From: Chlorogloeopsis fritschii PCC 6912 | Lineage (GTDB): Bacteria > Cyanobacteriota > Cyanobacteriia > Cyanobacteriales > Nostocaceae | Assembly: GCF_000317285.1 (NCBI RefSeq) | Contig: NZ_AJLN01000134.1 | Coordinates: 62,001 to 126,000, forward strand | Direction of reading: 5' to 3' | Length of the DNA: 64,000 nucleotides | In this document: in pieces, positions 44,023-53,480 of the stretch | Numbering within the stretch: position 1 is the first letter of the stretch | How the letters are laid out: every line of letters starts with the position of its first letter | Translations under genes and position numbers: made by a program | The notes under the pieces: generated by a model | Seen by the model: the letters and a program-made list of their open reading frames with translations, nothing else | Databases searched by the model: none | Told to the model about the DNA's origin: nothing

Positions 44023-45846
44023 ATGACAAAGAATACAGTCAAAAATTTAGGTATTGCACTTTCTTTTATTCCTGTCTTTATCCCTTTTAAAGCTCTAGCA
44101 GATGATTACAATCAGCTTTTTATATTTGGTGATAGTCTATCCGATAATGGCAACTTGTTTAAATTAACAGGAGGCATATTTCCGCTCAGTCCTCCCTATT
44201 TTCAAGGGCGTTTTTCTAATGGCCCTGTTTGGGTAGAAATACTAGGTTCTGATTTAAAAATAGATACTAATGTAACTAATAATTTTGCGATCGGTGGTTC
44301 GACATCAGGCAATACTAATGCTCTCAGCGAAACACTAAAAATACCGCTGCCATCTTTACCGGATCAACTTGACAACTTCAATTCCACCCCAGGAACACCC
44401 AGCCCTGATGCTCTTTTTATCTTGTGGGCTGGCGCTAACGATTATTTAATTAAGCCAACAGAACAAAGAGCAACCGATACGCAAGTGGTGGTGAACAACT
44501 TATCTAATGCAGTCAGAACACTGATTAATAAAGGCGCTCGCAATATTATCGTGCCTAACTTGCCAGACTTGGGCAAAACTCCTCAAGAGCGATCGCAAGA
44601 CACTGCCTCCAGCATTACCACTTTAACGAACAGTCATAACAACAACTTAAATCTTGCCCTCCAACAGATAGCCAAAAACCGCAACGTTAACATTATTCCT
44701 CTAGATGTTAATGCCTTATTCAATGAAATTCTTGCTGAACCCGCTAAGTACGGTTACACAAATGTCACAGATCGTTGTTTTAATCAAGCTGTAGGCACAC
44801 TTTGTTCAAATCCAGATCAATATTTGTTTTGGGATGGCATTCATCCTACAGCTCGCGGTCATCAACTAATAGCAGAATATACAGTTGCGGTGCTAAATGC
44901 TCCCGAAGATATTATTCCCCAAGCAGACGTTGCCTTAAATGTTGCGAAAAGACAAGTACAGCTAATAGATGCTCATCTTGTAGCATTACGAAATACTTCT
45001 GAAAAACCACCAGCAAATCGTTTGAGTGTTTTCCTCAAGGGTGACGCGAATTTCGGCAATAAAGACTCTACTAATCAAGATCCCGGTTATGATTCTACCA
45101 ATTCAGGTGTGGCAGCAGGCTTTGATTACCACATTACAAATCAACTCGCTGTGGGAACTGCATTGGGCTTTGCAAGTAATGATACTGAGGTGGGAAAAAA
45201 TAAGGGTGACATTGAAGTAAATGGTTATGCCGTTTCTGTTTATAGCAACTATGTCCAAAAGGGCTTCTACAGCAACGCTGCGCTCACCTATGGTGGTAAT
45301 GATTTTGATATAAAACGTAAAATCACTTTCAACAATCGCAGGGCAATTGCTAACACTGAAGGAACGCAGTTTTCCGTTAACTTAAATGGTGGTTACATTG
45401 CAAGATCGGGAAGTGTTTCCTATGGCCCGACTCTCGGTTTGCGATACGATCGCGTCAGCATCGATGGCTATACAGAAAAAGAAGCTGGCAGCCTAAATAT
45501 GAAAGTAGGCGAGCAACAAGCAGAGTCATGTATCCTCAGCGTAGGTGCTCAAGTTGCAGTAGCATTAAAGACTGGAATCGGCACAGTGATACCCAACATT
45601 CGCGCCAGTTACGAACATCAACTTGCACAAAACAAACGCACCATAACTACAGAACTCGTTACCCAACCAGGTATACCCATGCGTGTGAAAACCAATGACT
45701 CCGATCACGATTACTTTAAATTAGGAGCAGGAGCGCAGGTAGTATTTTCGGAAAATTTTGCAGGTGCGATTGACTATGAGACAGCGATCGGGCTAGAAAA
45801 CTTTAGCGACAATACAATCAAGGGAGAAATCCGCTACCAATTTTGA
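44023..45846 (+). CDS. GDSL esterase/lipase autotransporter
   Basis: A 607-residue outer-membrane esterase. Signal peptide at residues 1-26 (ending FKALA-DDYN). The GDSL/SGNH passenger has LFIFGDSLSDNGN with Ser38, block III WAGANDYLI near 129 and block V FWDGIHPTARGHQLI near 264 with the Asp/His pair. The last 270 residues are an autotransporter beta-barrel with alternating strands (GVAAGFDYHITNQLAVGTALGFASN onward) ending EIRYQF, with a terminal aromatic residue as needed for BAM insertion. Similar proteins such as EstA of Pseudomonas are surface-anchored lipases. GTG at 44011 would add four residues; ATG 44023 is preferred. Confidence 0.92.
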   Translation: MTKNTVKNLGIALSFIPVFIPFKALADDYNQLFIFGDSLSDNGNLFKLTGGIFPLSPPYFQGRFSNGPVWVEILGSDLKIDTNVTNNFAIGGSTSGNTNALSETLKIPLPSLPDQLDNFNSTPGTPSPDALFILWAGANDYLIKPTEQRATDTQVVVNNLSNAVRTLINKGARNIIVPNLPDLGKTPQERSQDTASSITTLTNSHNNNLNLALQQIAKNRNVNIIPLDVNALFNEILAEPAKYGYTNVTDRCFNQAVGTLCSNPDQYLFWDGIHPTARGHQLIAEYTVAVLNAPEDIIPQADVALNVAKRQVQLIDAHLVALRNTSEKPPANRLSVFLKGDANFGNKDSTNQDPGYDSTNSGVAAGFDYHITNQLAVGTALGFASNDTEVGKNKGDIEVNGYAVSVYSNYVQKGFYSNAALTYGGNDFDIKRKITFNNRRAIANTEGTQFSVNLNGGYIARSGSVSYGPTLGLRYDRVSIDGYTEKEAGSLNMKVGEQQAESCILSVGAQVAVALKTGIGTVIPNIRASYEHQLAQNKRTITTELVTQPGIPMRVKTNDSDHDYFKLGAGAQVVFSENFAGAIDYETAIGLENFSDNTIKGEIRYQF

Positions 45847-45906
45847 TAACAGCGATTATTTACATCCCGTGGTTTTCGCCTCAGCACCGCGGAAATGTTG
45901 AAAGAA

Positions 45907-45935
45907 CTTGGTCATTACTATTAATAATGACCAAG
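45907..45935. terminator. Perfect hairpin between convergent genes
   Basis: Arms CTTGGTCATTA and TAATGACCAAG, each 11 bases and perfectly complementary, with a 7-base loop. Lies between the autotransporter gene and ndhN, which converge. It could end transcription from either side, though no T run follows. Confidence 0.6.
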
Positions 45936-45944
45936 GACTAATGA

Positions 45945-46421
45945 CTAACTAGCTAACAGAGTCTTTTCCAGTGGCATCCACCGGAAAGCGCGATCGCCAC
46001 CCCTCTCAATTACCACTTTGACTCGTGGTTCCAGTTTGGGCAAATTAGCTAAATACTCAACTTCCTCATCAGAAAGAATATGCCCTTCGATGATCCACAA
46101 TAACAGCCCCTTTGACTTGGGTGGTAGCTGTTGAAGCTGATAGTTAACAATCGGGGGTACGTAATACACGTAACCTACTGCCGCTCCATTAGCAGTACTT
46201 TTTTTACCGAGATGCGGAGGTCTAACACCATGAACTCCTGTGAGATAGGCAGAAACATCTCCCAGTCCCTTAGCAGTCATGTGCAGGGTAACATAGCCGG
46301 CTGCGCGCAGTCGCCGTCTATACCGTCCTTCAAACCCTCCTTCTAGAGGTACGTACACGCCAAGAGCGCCATGTTTTTCCAAATCGCGAATTAAAGTGTT
46401 ACCAGTGGTAATTAGTGCCAT
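45945..46421 (-). CDS. ndhN: NAD(P)H-quinone oxidoreductase subunit N
   Basis: A 158-residue NdhN, a peripheral subunit specific to the oxygenic-photosynthesis type NDH-1 complex of cyanobacteria and chloroplasts, which drives cyclic electron flow and CO2 uptake on the thylakoid membrane. Conserved features are MALITTGNTLIRDLEKHGALGVYVPLEGGFEGRYRRRLRAAGY at the N-terminus, HLGKKSTANGAAVGYVYYVPPIV in the middle and LPKLEPRVKVVIERGGDRAFRWMPLEKTL at the end. Full length. The divergent position next to the ribosomal-protein cluster (rplC at 47353) is typical of cyanobacterial chromosomes. A long non-coding region lies between. Confidence 0.96.
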   Translation of the reverse strand: MALITTGNTLIRDLEKHGALGVYVPLEGGFEGRYRRRLRAAGYVTLHMTAKGLGDVSAYLTGVHGVRPPHLGKKSTANGAAVGYVYYVPPIVNYQLQQLPPKSKGLLLWIIEGHILSDEEVEYLANLPKLEPRVKVVIERGGDRAFRWMPLEKTLLAS

Positions 46422-47352
46422 AGATTTTCGTCCTATCCCACTTAGATATCTCTATTATTTACCGTTCGCCGTTACATTAAGTTACACGATTAACTTATAG
46501 ACTAGATTAGCTTCATCAACATATTAGTTATTGGTCATTTGTCATTAGTCATTAGCTTTTCCCCCTGTCCCCTTGTCCCCTGTCCCCTGTCTCCTATCCC
46601 CTGTCCCCTGTCCCCTGTCTCCTATCCCCTGTCCCCTACCCCCTATTTCCCCAGCTAAGAGACCCAAAAAATTTCTAGACAAAAATAAATAGTTGATCTA
46701 AAATGTGAGATTGTGACCAATTATTATCTTGTCTTATTGTCATTGCTAGCTAAATTCCAAACAAGAACGGCTAGCTATAGTAGACAATAGACTGGTAAAC
46801 TAATAAGCCTTAAGGTCAACTTAAGAGGGCAGAGTGAGTTACAAACTCAAGCCAGCCCTGAGCAGTAAAACAAATTCACTCTCTCAGCCCTGAAAAAAAC
46901 AGGAAAGCCCTTAAGCAATAGTTTAAGGAAAAGCGTAGAAACTAAGCAGTAGTGTTGGCTTATAGCATTGCATAAGACTTAGTTAATGGATACTGGGCAA
47001 GTCGCTGCCTAAGTCCTACTACAACCAGAAGTGCCAGAGCAATTGCTTGAGTAAAAGCGTTGCTGCACACTGCGCAAAGCTCTAAAGCCTTGCATCAAAT
47101 CCAGAAGTAATCCCTTCCAAATCGGAAGAGACTTTTGGCTGTTCTGGTGACAAATGAGTGAAATTTAAGTGGATTCACCAAACAGTACAGACGCTTGGTG
47201 GAAAACCCAGAAGTTAGAACCGCTCATACCTAAGCTGTCCCTGACTTCGTTATGAGGTACTGCAAAAAGTGGTAAGTCGTTTTTAAAGCGTCTGCACCAG
47301 CGTTCTGAAGAATCCGATTCCCAAGGAAACAAGTAAAAAGGAGCCAGTAACT
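46422..47352. other. Long non-coding leader between ndhN and rplC
   Basis: About 930 bases without a gene. 46528-46645 has STRR heptads (TCATTAG then CCCCTGT types). From about 46740 the sequence is less AT-rich and contains short stems, for example GCTAGCTA at 46745 facing GCTAGCTA at 46770, with a TATAGT -10-like element at 46776; then GTGAGTT...AACTCA and TCAGCCCTGA-type pairings. This block is likely the 5' leader of the ribosomal operon. An AAGGAG ribosome site stands at 47337 before the GTG of rplC. Confidence 0.6.
46528..46645. repeat. Heptad tandem repeat upstream of ndhN
   Basis: TCATTTG/TCATTAG units (46533-46555) followed by about 11 C-rich units (CCCCTGT, CCCTATC). The same two families occur near pabB and the ribosomal spacers. 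Confidence 0.85.
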
Positions 47353-47988
47353 GTGTCTGTAGGTATTCTCGGCACGAAACTGGGCATGACCCAAATATTT
47401 AGCGATGAAGGAGTAGCCATTCCTGTCACCGTTATCCAAGCAGGGCCATGTACAGTTACCCAAGTTAAAACAAAACAGACCGACGGTTACTTTGCCATTC
47501 AAGTCGGCTATGGCGAAGTAAAGCCAAAAGCGTTAAATAAACCACTGTTAGGCCACTTAGCTAAATCATCTGCTCCATCATTACGTCATTTACACGAATA
47601 TCGCACAGATAATTCTGGTGATTATTCCTTAGGTCAAGAAATTAAAGCAGATATTTTTAGTGCAGGTCAGATTGTAGATGTCATAGGTACTAGTATCGGT
47701 CGCGGTTTTGCTGGTAACCAAAAACGCAACAACTTCGGTCGCGGGCCTATGTCGCACGGTTCTAAAAACCACAGAGCGCCTGGTTCTACAGGTGCTGGTA
47801 CAACACCCGGTCGTGTCTATCCAGGGAAGCGGGCACCGGGTCGTTTAGGAGGTAGCCGTGTCACAGTTCGCAAACTGACTGTGGTGCGAGTAGACCCGGA
47901 ACGCAACATATTGCTAATCAAGGGAGCCGTTCCTGGCAAACCAGGAGCCTTGGTCAATATTGTGCCTGCAAAGCAAGTTGGTAAGTAG
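47353..47988 (+). CDS. rplC: 50S ribosomal protein L3
   Basis: A 211-residue L3, an early-assembly protein bound to 23S rRNA near the peptidyl-transferase centre. [19 protein letters not shown] starts the protein and [44 protein letters not shown] (from about residue 117) is the loop that reaches the active site. Start GTG at 47353, preceded by AAGGAG at 47337. First gene of the ribosomal operon in the window. The usual S10 gene (rpsJ), which in many bacteria precedes rplC, is absent here, as is normal for cyanobacteria, where it sits with the str genes. Confidence 0.98.
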   Translation: MSVGILGTKLGMTQIFSDEGVAIPVTVIQAGPCTVTQVKTKQTDGYFAIQVGYGEVKPKALNKPLLGHLAKSSAPSLRHLHEYRTDNSGDYSLGQEIKADIFSAGQIVDVIGTSIGRGFAGNQKRNNFGRGPMSHGSKNHRAPGSTGAGTTPGRVYPGKRAPGRLGGSRVTVRKLTVVRVDPERNILLIKGAVPGKPGALVNIVPAKQVGK

Positions 47989-48079
47989 TCATGAGTCATT
48001 GGGTCATTAGTCATTAGTAAAGACAAACTACCAAGGACAAATGACAAAAGACAAATGACAAAGAACAAAGGACACAAAA
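47989..48079. repeat. Heptad inverted repeat, rplC-rplD spacer
   Basis: Left arm of TCATTAG/GTCATTG units, right arm of ATGACAA, AAGACAA and AGGACAA units, phased at seven bases. The arms can pair (GTCATT with AATGAC). It ends just before the rplD start. Confidence 0.85.
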
Positions 48080-48712
48080 ATGGTTGAATGTGTGGTCAAA
48101 AATTGGCAAGGAGAACAAGTCGGGCAAAAAAGCTTCGACTTGCGGGTTGCCAAAGAAGAAACAGCGGCTCATGTTGTGCATCGAGCCTTGGTTAGACAAT
48201 TGACTAATGCTCGCCAAGGAACAGCTAGTACAAAAACCCGTTCTGAAGTCAGAGGCGGTGGTCGCAAACCTTGGCGGCAAAAAGGTACCGGTCGGGCGCG
48301 TGCAGGTTCTATTCGTTCACCCTTGTGGCGTGGTGGCGGTGTGATTTTTGGGCCTAAGCCCAGGGACTTTAACCTGAAAATGAACCGCAAAGAACGGCGA
48401 CTGGCACTGCGGACGGCGTTTACTAGCCGAGCTGAGGACTTGATTGTAGTAGAAGATTTTAGCGAGCAGCTAGCACGTCCTAAGACAAAAGAATTGGTTT
48501 CGGCGATCGCTCGTTGGGGTTCCGAACCAGAACAAAAAACTTTATTAATAGTGTCTGAGCGGAGCGAAAACGTATACTTGTCGGCTCGCAACGTGGAAAA
48601 TTTAAAGCTAATTGCTGCCGATCAACTCAATGTTTACGATTTGCTGCACGCTGACAAAATCGTAGTTACAGCATCAGCCCTAGAAAAAATTCAGGAGGTC
48701 TACAGTGACTAA
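48080..48712 (+). CDS. rplD: 50S ribosomal protein L4
   Basis: A 210-residue L4 that lines the peptide exit tunnel. The tunnel loop is [61 protein letters not shown] (residues 36-95), followed by the globular domain ending [11 protein letters not shown]. In enterobacteria L4 represses its own operon; the extended loop sequence is conserved here but autoregulation is not shown. The final 8 bases overlap rplW, which starts at the GTG inside TACAGTGACTAA; the ribosome site for rplW (AGGAGG at 48693) lies within rplD, so translation is coupled. Confidence 0.98.
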   Translation: MVECVVKNWQGEQVGQKSFDLRVAKEETAAHVVHRALVRQLTNARQGTASTKTRSEVRGGGRKPWRQKGTGRARAGSIRSPLWRGGGVIFGPKPRDFNLKMNRKERRLALRTAFTSRAEDLIVVEDFSEQLARPKTKELVSAIARWGSEPEQKTLLIVSERSENVYLSARNVENLKLIAADQLNVYDLLHADKIVVTASALEKIQEVYSD

Positions 48713-49019
48713 GTTTGACCCCCGCAAGCTTCCTGATTTAGTGCGTCGTCCCATTCTTACCGAACGGGCAACCATGCTGATGGAGCAAAATAAATATACA
48801 TTTGAAGTCACTCCAAAAGCGACAAAGCCAGAAATCAAAGCGGCAATAGAAAGCTTGTTTGACGTTAAAGTCACACAGGTGAATACCACAAATTTACCCC
48901 GCAAAAAAAAGCGTGTCGGTCGATTTGTTGGTTACAAGCCCCAATACAAGCGAGCCATTGTTACAGTCGCGGCTGGGGACGAAGAGAAGATTAGACAAGT
49001 TCTATTCCCAGAGGTTTAA
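48705..49019 (+). CDS. rplW: 50S ribosomal protein L23
   Basis: A 104-residue L23 with GTG start overlapping rplD. It sits at the tunnel exit and is the docking site for signal recognition particle and trigger factor. Recognisable by [53 protein letters not shown] (residues 9-61) and [21 protein letters not shown]. Length is normal for cyanobacteria. Only six bases separate it from rplB. Confidence 0.97.
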   Translation: MTKFDPRKLPDLVRRPILTERATMLMEQNKYTFEVTPKATKPEIKAAIESLFDVKVTQVNTTNLPRKKKRVGRFVGYKPQYKRAIVTVAAGDEEKIRQVLFPEV

Positions 49020-49025
49020 AACAAA

Positions 49026-49889
49026 ATGGGTACTCGTTCTTATCGCCCTTATACCCCCAGTACTCGCCAAGTCACAATTTCCGACTTTGCGGAAATTACC
49101 AAGACCGAGCCGGAAAAATCTTTAACTGTACACAAACATCGTCGCAAAGGTCGAAATAATCAAGGGCGGATTACCAGCCGTTTCCGGGGTGGCGGACACA
49201 AGAAACTTTACCGGATCATCGACTTTAAACGCGATAAGCGTAATATTCCCGCCAAAGTCGCAGCAATTGAATACGATCCCAACCGTAACGCACGCATTGC
49301 TCTTTTGTATTATCAAGACGGCGAAAAGCGTTATATCCTCCAACCCAACGGCTTAAAAGTTGGCACAACAGTGATTGCCGGGCCAAATGCTCCCATTGAA
49401 GATGGTAATGCTTTACCATTAGCCAACATTCCCTTGGGTACAAACGTTCACAACGTCGAATTAACCGCAGGCAAAGGCGGTCAAATTGTTCGTTCTGCGG
49501 GAGCAACTGCTCAAGTAGTGGCTAAAGAAGGTAACTACGTGAGCTTGAAATTGCCTTCAGGAGAAGTCCGGATGGTCAGGCGCGAGTGCTATGCCACCAT
49601 TGGACAAGTGGGTAACCTGGATGCAAGAAACTTGAGCTTGGGTAAAGCTGGTAGAACTCGCTGGAAAGGACGTCGTCCCCATGTTAGAGGTAGCGTCATG
49701 AACCCAGTCGATCACCCCCACGGTGGTGGTGAAGGACGGGCACCTATTGGTAGATCCGGCCCTGTAACACCTTGGGGTAAACCAGCATTGGGCATGAAGA
49801 CTCGTAAACCCAAAAAACCGAGTAGCAAACTGATTGTGCGCCGTCGTCGCAAATCATCTAAACGCGGTCGTGGCGGTCGTGAATCATAA
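49026..49889 (+). CDS. rplB: 50S ribosomal protein L2
   Basis: A 287-residue L2, a 23S rRNA-binding protein required for subunit joining and peptidyl transferase activity. Conserved blocks are [28 protein letters not shown] (from residue 43), [14 protein letters not shown] and the signature near residue 226, [19 protein letters not shown], with the catalytic-centre histidine in PHGGGEG. The C-terminus is basic ([16 protein letters not shown]). Six bases after rplW. A heptad inverted repeat of the GGATGAA family follows its stop. Confidence 0.98.
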   Translation: MGTRSYRPYTPSTRQVTISDFAEITKTEPEKSLTVHKHRRKGRNNQGRITSRFRGGGHKKLYRIIDFKRDKRNIPAKVAAIEYDPNRNARIALLYYQDGEKRYILQPNGLKVGTTVIAGPNAPIEDGNALPLANIPLGTNVHNVELTAGKGGQIVRSAGATAQVVAKEGNYVSLKLPSGEVRMVRRECYATIGQVGNLDARNLSLGKAGRTRWKGRRPHVRGSVMNPVDHPHGGGEGRAPIGRSGPVTPWGKPALGMKTRKPKKPSSKLIVRRRRKSSKRGRGGRES

Positions 49890-49988
49890 AAAGTATGAAG
49901 GATGAAGTATGAAGTATGAAACTTAATTAAATTTTCATTCTTCATCCTTTAGTCTTTATCCTTTAACCTTTATCCTTCATCTTTTACT
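49890..49988. repeat. Heptad inverted repeat, rplB-rpsS spacer
   Basis: GTATGAA/GGATGAA units on the left, TTCATCC/TTTATCC units on the right, seven-base phasing. Arms are complementary over most of their length. Confidence 0.85.
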
Positions 49989-50264
49989 ATGGGTCGTTCT
50001 CTTAAAAAAGGTCCCTTTGTTGCGGATCATTTACTGAGCAAAATTGAAAAGCTCAATGCCAGTAACAAAAAAGAAGTTATCAAAACTTGGTCGCGAGCTT
50101 CGACAATTCTGCCTGAAATGGTAGGTCACACCATCGCAGTTCACAACGGACGTCAGCACGTACCCGTTTACGTCAGCGACCAAATGGTAGGACACAAACT
50201 GGGCGAATTTGCTCCTACACGCACCTTTAGAGGTCACGCCAAGGATAAAAAAGCAGGGAGATAA
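49989..50264 (+). CDS. rpsS: 30S ribosomal protein S19
   Basis: A 91-residue S19, part of the 30S head near the A site, binding with S13. It begins [23 protein letters not shown] and has the signature [29 protein letters not shown] (residues 32-60) with ending [17 protein letters not shown]. Length is normal. It is preceded by the heptad inverted repeat of the rplB-rpsS spacer and followed by another one; the start ATG is 8 bases after TCATCTTTT, so a clear ribosome site is not visible. Confidence 0.97.
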   Translation: MGRSLKKGPFVADHLLSKIEKLNASNKKEVIKTWSRASTILPEMVGHTIAVHNGRQHVPVYVSDQMVGHKLGEFAPTRTFRGHAKDKKAGR

Positions 50265-50348
50265 AAGGAGTTAGGGGCTAGAGACTAGAGTCTAGTTATT
50301 TTCCTAGTCCCTAATCCCTAGTCCCTAGTCCCTACACAGGAGAAAACT
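50265..50348. repeat. Heptad inverted repeat, rpsS-rplV spacer
   Basis: GGGGCTA/GGACTAG-type units left, CCCTAGT/CCCTAAT units right, seven-base phasing; ends 10 bases before CACAGGAGA and the ATG of rplV. Confidence 0.85.
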
Positions 50349-50708
50349 ATGGCTAATGATACTACTAATGAAGTAAAAGCGATCGCCCGTTATGTGCGTA
50401 TGTCTCCCTACAAGGTGCGGCGAGTACTCGATCAAATTCGCGGGCGTTCATATCGAGAAGCACTAATTATTCTGGAATTCATGCCCTATCGAGCCTGTGA
50501 GCCAGTTCTAGCTCTAATTAGAAGTGCTGCTGCCAATGCCGAGCATAATGCCGGACTAGATCGTGCTGATCTAGTTATTACCAAGGCTTATGCAGATCAA
50601 GGCCCAGTACTAAAAAGGTTCCAGCCAAGAGCACAGGGACGTGCGTACCAGATTCGCAAACCAACGTGTCATATCACCGTGGCTGTAGCTCCCGGAGCAG
50701 GTGAATAA
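50349..50708 (+). CDS. rplV: 50S ribosomal protein L22
   Basis: A 119-residue L22, whose beta-hairpin reaches into the peptide tunnel (site of some macrolide resistances). It starts with [33 protein letters not shown] and has [28 protein letters not shown] at the end. The hairpin residues [10 protein letters not shown] are intact and normal. Ribosome site AGGAGA before the ATG. The last 8 bases of the frame run past the annotated rpsC upstream extension, but rpsC itself begins at 50761. Confidence 0.97.
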   Translation: MANDTTNEVKAIARYVRMSPYKVRRVLDQIRGRSYREALIILEFMPYRACEPVLALIRSAAANAEHNAGLDRADLVITKAYADQGPVLKRFQPRAQGRAYQIRKPTCHITVAVAPGAGE

Positions 50709-50760
50709 CCACACCTACACGAAAAATTGCGTACAAAAGAAATTTTTAGAGGAAGCATTC

Positions 50761-51516
50761 GTGGGACAGAAGATACATCCAGTTGGTTTTCGCTTGGGAA
50801 TTACCCAAGAGCACCAATCTCGTTGGTTTGCCGACCCTAGCCGTTATCCAGAACTTTTACAAGAAGACCACAAACTTCGTAATTTTATTGAAGAAAAGCT
50901 GGGCAGATATGCTCAAAACAACGCTGGTATTTCTGAAGTACGGATTGAGCGTAAAGCAGACCAAATCGATCTCGAAGTACGCACAGCTCGGCCTGGTGTA
51001 GTTGTAGGTCGAGGTGGACAAGGCATTGAAGCATTGCGTAATGGACTCCAACAACTGTTGGGTAGCCATCGTCAAATTCGCATCAATGTCGTCGAAGTAC
51101 AGCGTGTTGATGCTGATGCCTACTTAATTGCTGAATACATCGCTCAACAGCTAGAGCGCCGAGTTTCTTTCCGAAGAGTAGTGCGGCAAGCCATTCAGCG
51201 TGCTCAACGGGCTGGAGTGCAAGGCATCAAAGTTCAAGTCAGCGGTCGTCTCAACGGCGCAGAAATTGCTCGGACTGAGTGGACTCGTGAAGGTAGAGTA
51301 CCTCTACATACTTTACGGGCCGATATTGATTACGCTTACTGTACAGCAAAAACTGTCTACGGTATTCTCGGTATCAAGGTTTGGGTATTTAAGGGAGAAA
51401 TTATTCCCGGACAAGAAGAAACGCCTCCTCCAACAACAACACGGGAGCGCGAACCACGGCGCCGTCAACAACAGCGCCGTCGTCAGCAATTTGAAGACCG
51501 CTCAAATGAAGGATAA
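50761..51516 (+). CDS. rpsC: 30S ribosomal protein S3
   Basis: A 251-residue S3, at the mRNA entry side of the 30S subunit. GTG start at 50761, giving [25 protein letters not shown], preceded by GAGGAAGC at 50750; the open frame extends 20 codons upstream but that part is not conserved. The KH domain is [20 protein letters not shown] near residue 75. The C-terminal tail ([26 protein letters not shown]) is highly basic with Arg/Gln clusters, typical of cyanobacteria. The stop is followed by a C-rich/G-rich heptad repeat. Confidence 0.97.
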   Translation: MGQKIHPVGFRLGITQEHQSRWFADPSRYPELLQEDHKLRNFIEEKLGRYAQNNAGISEVRIERKADQIDLEVRTARPGVVVGRGGQGIEALRNGLQQLLGSHRQIRINVVEVQRVDADAYLIAEYIAQQLERRVSFRRVVRQAIQRAQRAGVQGIKVQVSGRLNGAEIARTEWTREGRVPLHTLRADIDYAYCTAKTVYGILGIKVWVFKGEIIPGQEETPPPTTTREREPRRRQQQRRRQQFEDRSNEG

Positions 51517-51636
51517 AAAAGGGACTGGGGATGGGGTACTGGTGACTGGTCTAAATGCAAATTTCCAGTCCCTGCTCCAAATTCATCCCTAATCCCCAAT
51601 CCCTAATCCCCAATCACTAGTCCCTAGTACCTAATC
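51517..51636. repeat. Heptad inverted repeat, rpsC-rplP spacer
   Basis: GGGACTG/GGGATGG-type units left, ATCCCTA/ATCCCCA units right. Seven-base phasing; can fold on itself. Ends 7 bases before the rplP ATG. Confidence 0.85.
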
Positions 51637-52062
51637 ATGCTAAGTCCTAGAAGAACAAAATTCCGCAAACAGCAACGCGGACGGATGAAAGGTCTTGCCA
51701 CCGCAGGCAACTCCCTTAACTTTGGTGATTTTGCCCTCCAAGCTCAAGAACCTGCTTGGATCACTGCCCGCCAAATAGAAGCCTCTCGTCGGGCAATGAC
51801 CCGTTACATCCGTAGAGGTGGTAAAATCTGGATTCGCATTTTCCCGGACAAGCCTGTAACAATGCGTCCTGCTGAAACCCGGATGGGTTCCGGTAAAGGT
51901 TCACCTGAATACTGGGTAGCAGTAGTAAAACCAGGACGAATTTTGTTCGAGATCGCGGGTGTACCAGAAGCTACTGCCCGTGAAGCAATGCGTTTGGCTG
52001 CTTATAAGCTGCCGATTAAAACTAAGTTCATTTCACGCTCTGAACAGGAGACGCAGGAGTAG
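51637..52062 (+). CDS. rplP: 50S ribosomal protein L16
   Basis: A 141-residue L16, near the A-site tRNA elbow. [36 protein letters not shown] (residues 1-36) and [26 protein letters not shown] (residues 84-109) are its two signatures. Length normal. It is followed after 3 bases by rpmC, so translation is coupled. No unusual features. Confidence 0.97.
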   Translation: MLSPRRTKFRKQQRGRMKGLATAGNSLNFGDFALQAQEPAWITARQIEASRRAMTRYIRRGGKIWIRIFPDKPVTMRPAETRMGSGKGSPEYWVAVVKPGRILFEIAGVPEATAREAMRLAAYKLPIKTKFISRSEQETQE

Positions 52063-52065
52063 GTT

Positions 52066-52293
52066 ATGCCTCTTCCAAAAATTTCAGAAGCAAGAGAATT
52101 AACTGACGAACAATTGGCAGAGGAAATTCTTGCTGTCAAAAAACAGTTGTTTCAATTGCGCTTACAAAAAGCAACAAGACAATTAGAAAAACCCCATCAG
52201 TTTCGACACGCCCGGCACCGCCTTGCCCAATTAATGACGGTAGAAGCAGAGCGCAAGCGGGCAGTAAGTCAACCTGCTAAAGAACAAGAGTAG
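52066..52293 (+). CDS. rpmC: 50S ribosomal protein L29
   Basis: A 75-residue L29, a two-helix protein at the tunnel exit next to L23. MPLPKISEARELTDEQLAEEILAVKKQLFQLRLQKATRQLEKPHQFRHARHRLAQLMTVEAERKR is diagnostic (the RLQKATRQLE and RHRLAQLMT motifs). The C-terminal ten residues (RAVSQPAKEQE) are an extension beyond the usual end. Spacing is 3 bases after rplP and 6 before rpsQ. Confidence 0.96.
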   Translation: MPLPKISEARELTDEQLAEEILAVKKQLFQLRLQKATRQLEKPHQFRHARHRLAQLMTVEAERKRAVSQPAKEQE

Positions 52294-52299
52294 GAGAGT

Positions 52300-52548
52300 A
52301 TGGCAGTAAAAGAGAGAGTTGGCTTGGTAGTGAGCGACAAAATGCAAAAAACGGTGGTAGTCGCCGTTGAAAACCGCGCTCCCCATACCAAATATGGCAA
52401 AATTGTGGTGAAAACCCGGCGTTATAAAGCTCACGACGAGGAAAATCGCTGTAAGGTAGGCGATCGCGTTCGCATTCAAGAAACTAGACCCCTGAGCAGA
52501 ACCAAGCGCTGGCAAGTCACAGAAATCCTCACCACAAAAAATAGCTAA
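52300..52548 (+). CDS. rpsQ: 30S ribosomal protein S17
   Basis: An 82-residue S17, a primary 16S rRNA-binding protein. [77 protein letters not shown] carries the OB-fold signature [14 protein letters not shown] and [18 protein letters not shown]. Six bases after rpmC; AGGAG ribosome site at 52291 overlapping the end of rpmC. A TTAATAG-type heptad inverted repeat follows its stop. Confidence 0.97.
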   Translation: MAVKERVGLVVSDKMQKTVVVAVENRAPHTKYGKIVVKTRRYKAHDEENRCKVGDRVRIQETRPLSRTKRWQVTEILTTKNS

Positions 52549-52629
52549 TAGTTAATAGCTATTAAGAGCTAATGGTTAATCACAATGAAAAATTAACATT
52601 AGCAATTAACAAAACCAAGGAGAGTAATT
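52549..52629. repeat. Heptad inverted repeat, rpsQ-rplN spacer
   Basis: GTTAATAG/CTATTAAG-type units left and AATTAAC/ACATTAG units right with seven-base phasing; ends before CAAGGAGAG. Confidence 0.8.
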
Positions 52630-52998
52630 GTGATTCAACCCCAGACTTACCTTAATGTTGCAGACAACAGTGGTGCCCGTAAGCTAATGTGTATCCGCGT
52701 CCTTGGGGCAGGTAACCGTCGCTACGGTCACGTCGGCGATAGAATTATCGCTGTTGTCAAAGATGCACAGCCCAACATGGCTGTAAAAAAATCTGATGTC
52801 GTAGAGGCAGTGATCGTCCGTACTCGTCACAACATCAAGCGGGATAGCGGCATGAGCATTCGTTTTGACGACAATGCCGCAGTAATCATTAACAAAGATG
52901 GCAACCCCAGAGGAACACGGGTCTTTGGGCCAGTTGCACGAGAATTGCGCGACAAAAACTTTACTAAAATCGTTTCTCTGGCTCCGGAGGTGCTGTAA
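52630..52998 (+). CDS. rplN: 50S ribosomal protein L14
   Basis: A 122-residue L14, at the subunit interface with L19. GTG start at 52630 ([26 protein letters not shown]) preceded by AAGGAGAG at 52617. The core signature is [47 protein letters not shown], ending [28 protein letters not shown]. All normal. The stop shares one base with the rplX start (TAATG). Confidence 0.97.
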   Translation: MIQPQTYLNVADNSGARKLMCIRVLGAGNRRYGHVGDRIIAVVKDAQPNMAVKKSDVVEAVIVRTRHNIKRDSGMSIRFDDNAAVIINKDGNPRGTRVFGPVARELRDKNFTKIVSLAPEVL

Positions 52999-53348
52999 TG
53001 CCAAGCAAGAAGGAGAAGCCCAAATTCTACAAAATGCACGTCAAAACTGGGGATACCGTACAGGTGATTGCCGGTAAAGACAAAGGCAAAGTTGGTGAAG
53101 TCATCAAAGCACTTCCCCAAGAAAGCAAGGTCGTTGTCAAAGGTGTCAACATCAAGACCAAACACGTCAAACCTCAAGCAGAAGGTGAGTCTGGGCGGAT
53201 TGTCACCCAGGAATATCCCATTCACAGTTCCAACGTCATGCTTTACTCCACCAAGCAAAACGTTGCTAGTCGCATCTGTTATACCTTTACTGCTGAAGGC
53301 AAAAAGGTACGGATGCTCAAGAAAACTGGGGAAATTCTAGATAAATAA
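52998..53348 (+). CDS. rplX: 50S ribosomal protein L24
   Basis: A 116-residue L24, an initiator of 50S assembly. [29 protein letters not shown] (residues 12-40) is the KOW domain. The C-terminal portion ([51 protein letters not shown]) is the usual IHSSNVM region. ATG overlaps the rplN stop by one base. A GGATGAA-family heptad inverted repeat starts at its 3' end. Confidence 0.96.
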   Translation: MPSKKEKPKFYKMHVKTGDTVQVIAGKDKGKVGEVIKALPQESKVVVKGVNIKTKHVKPQAEGESGRIVTQEYPIHSSNVMLYSTKQNVASRICYTFTAEGKKVRMLKKTGEILDK

Positions 53349-53480
53349 AGGATAAAGTGTAAAGGCTGAAGGATGAAAATTAATCACTAAATCATTGATT
53401 GCTTCAGATTTCAGACTTCATACTTCATACTTCAATTTCTTCCCTGACCAAGCCCAGGGGTAGCTAGGACAAAAAATACT
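53349..53480. repeat. Heptad inverted repeat, rplX-rplE spacer
   Basis: GGATAAA/GGCTGAA/GGATGAA units left and TTCAGAC/TTCATAC units right at seven-base phase (53348-53443). After it the sequence CAAGCCCAGGGGTAGCTAGGAC precedes the rplE ATG. Confidence 0.85.

Noticed and set aside
46528-46645. Tandem repeats considered as a CRISPR array
   Set aside because: Units are seven bases, contiguous and without unique spacers, so this is STRR-type repeat, not CRISPR.
50701-50760. 20-codon N-terminal extension of rpsC
   Set aside because: Not conserved in S3, and a GTG with a ribosome site at 50761 gives the standard start.
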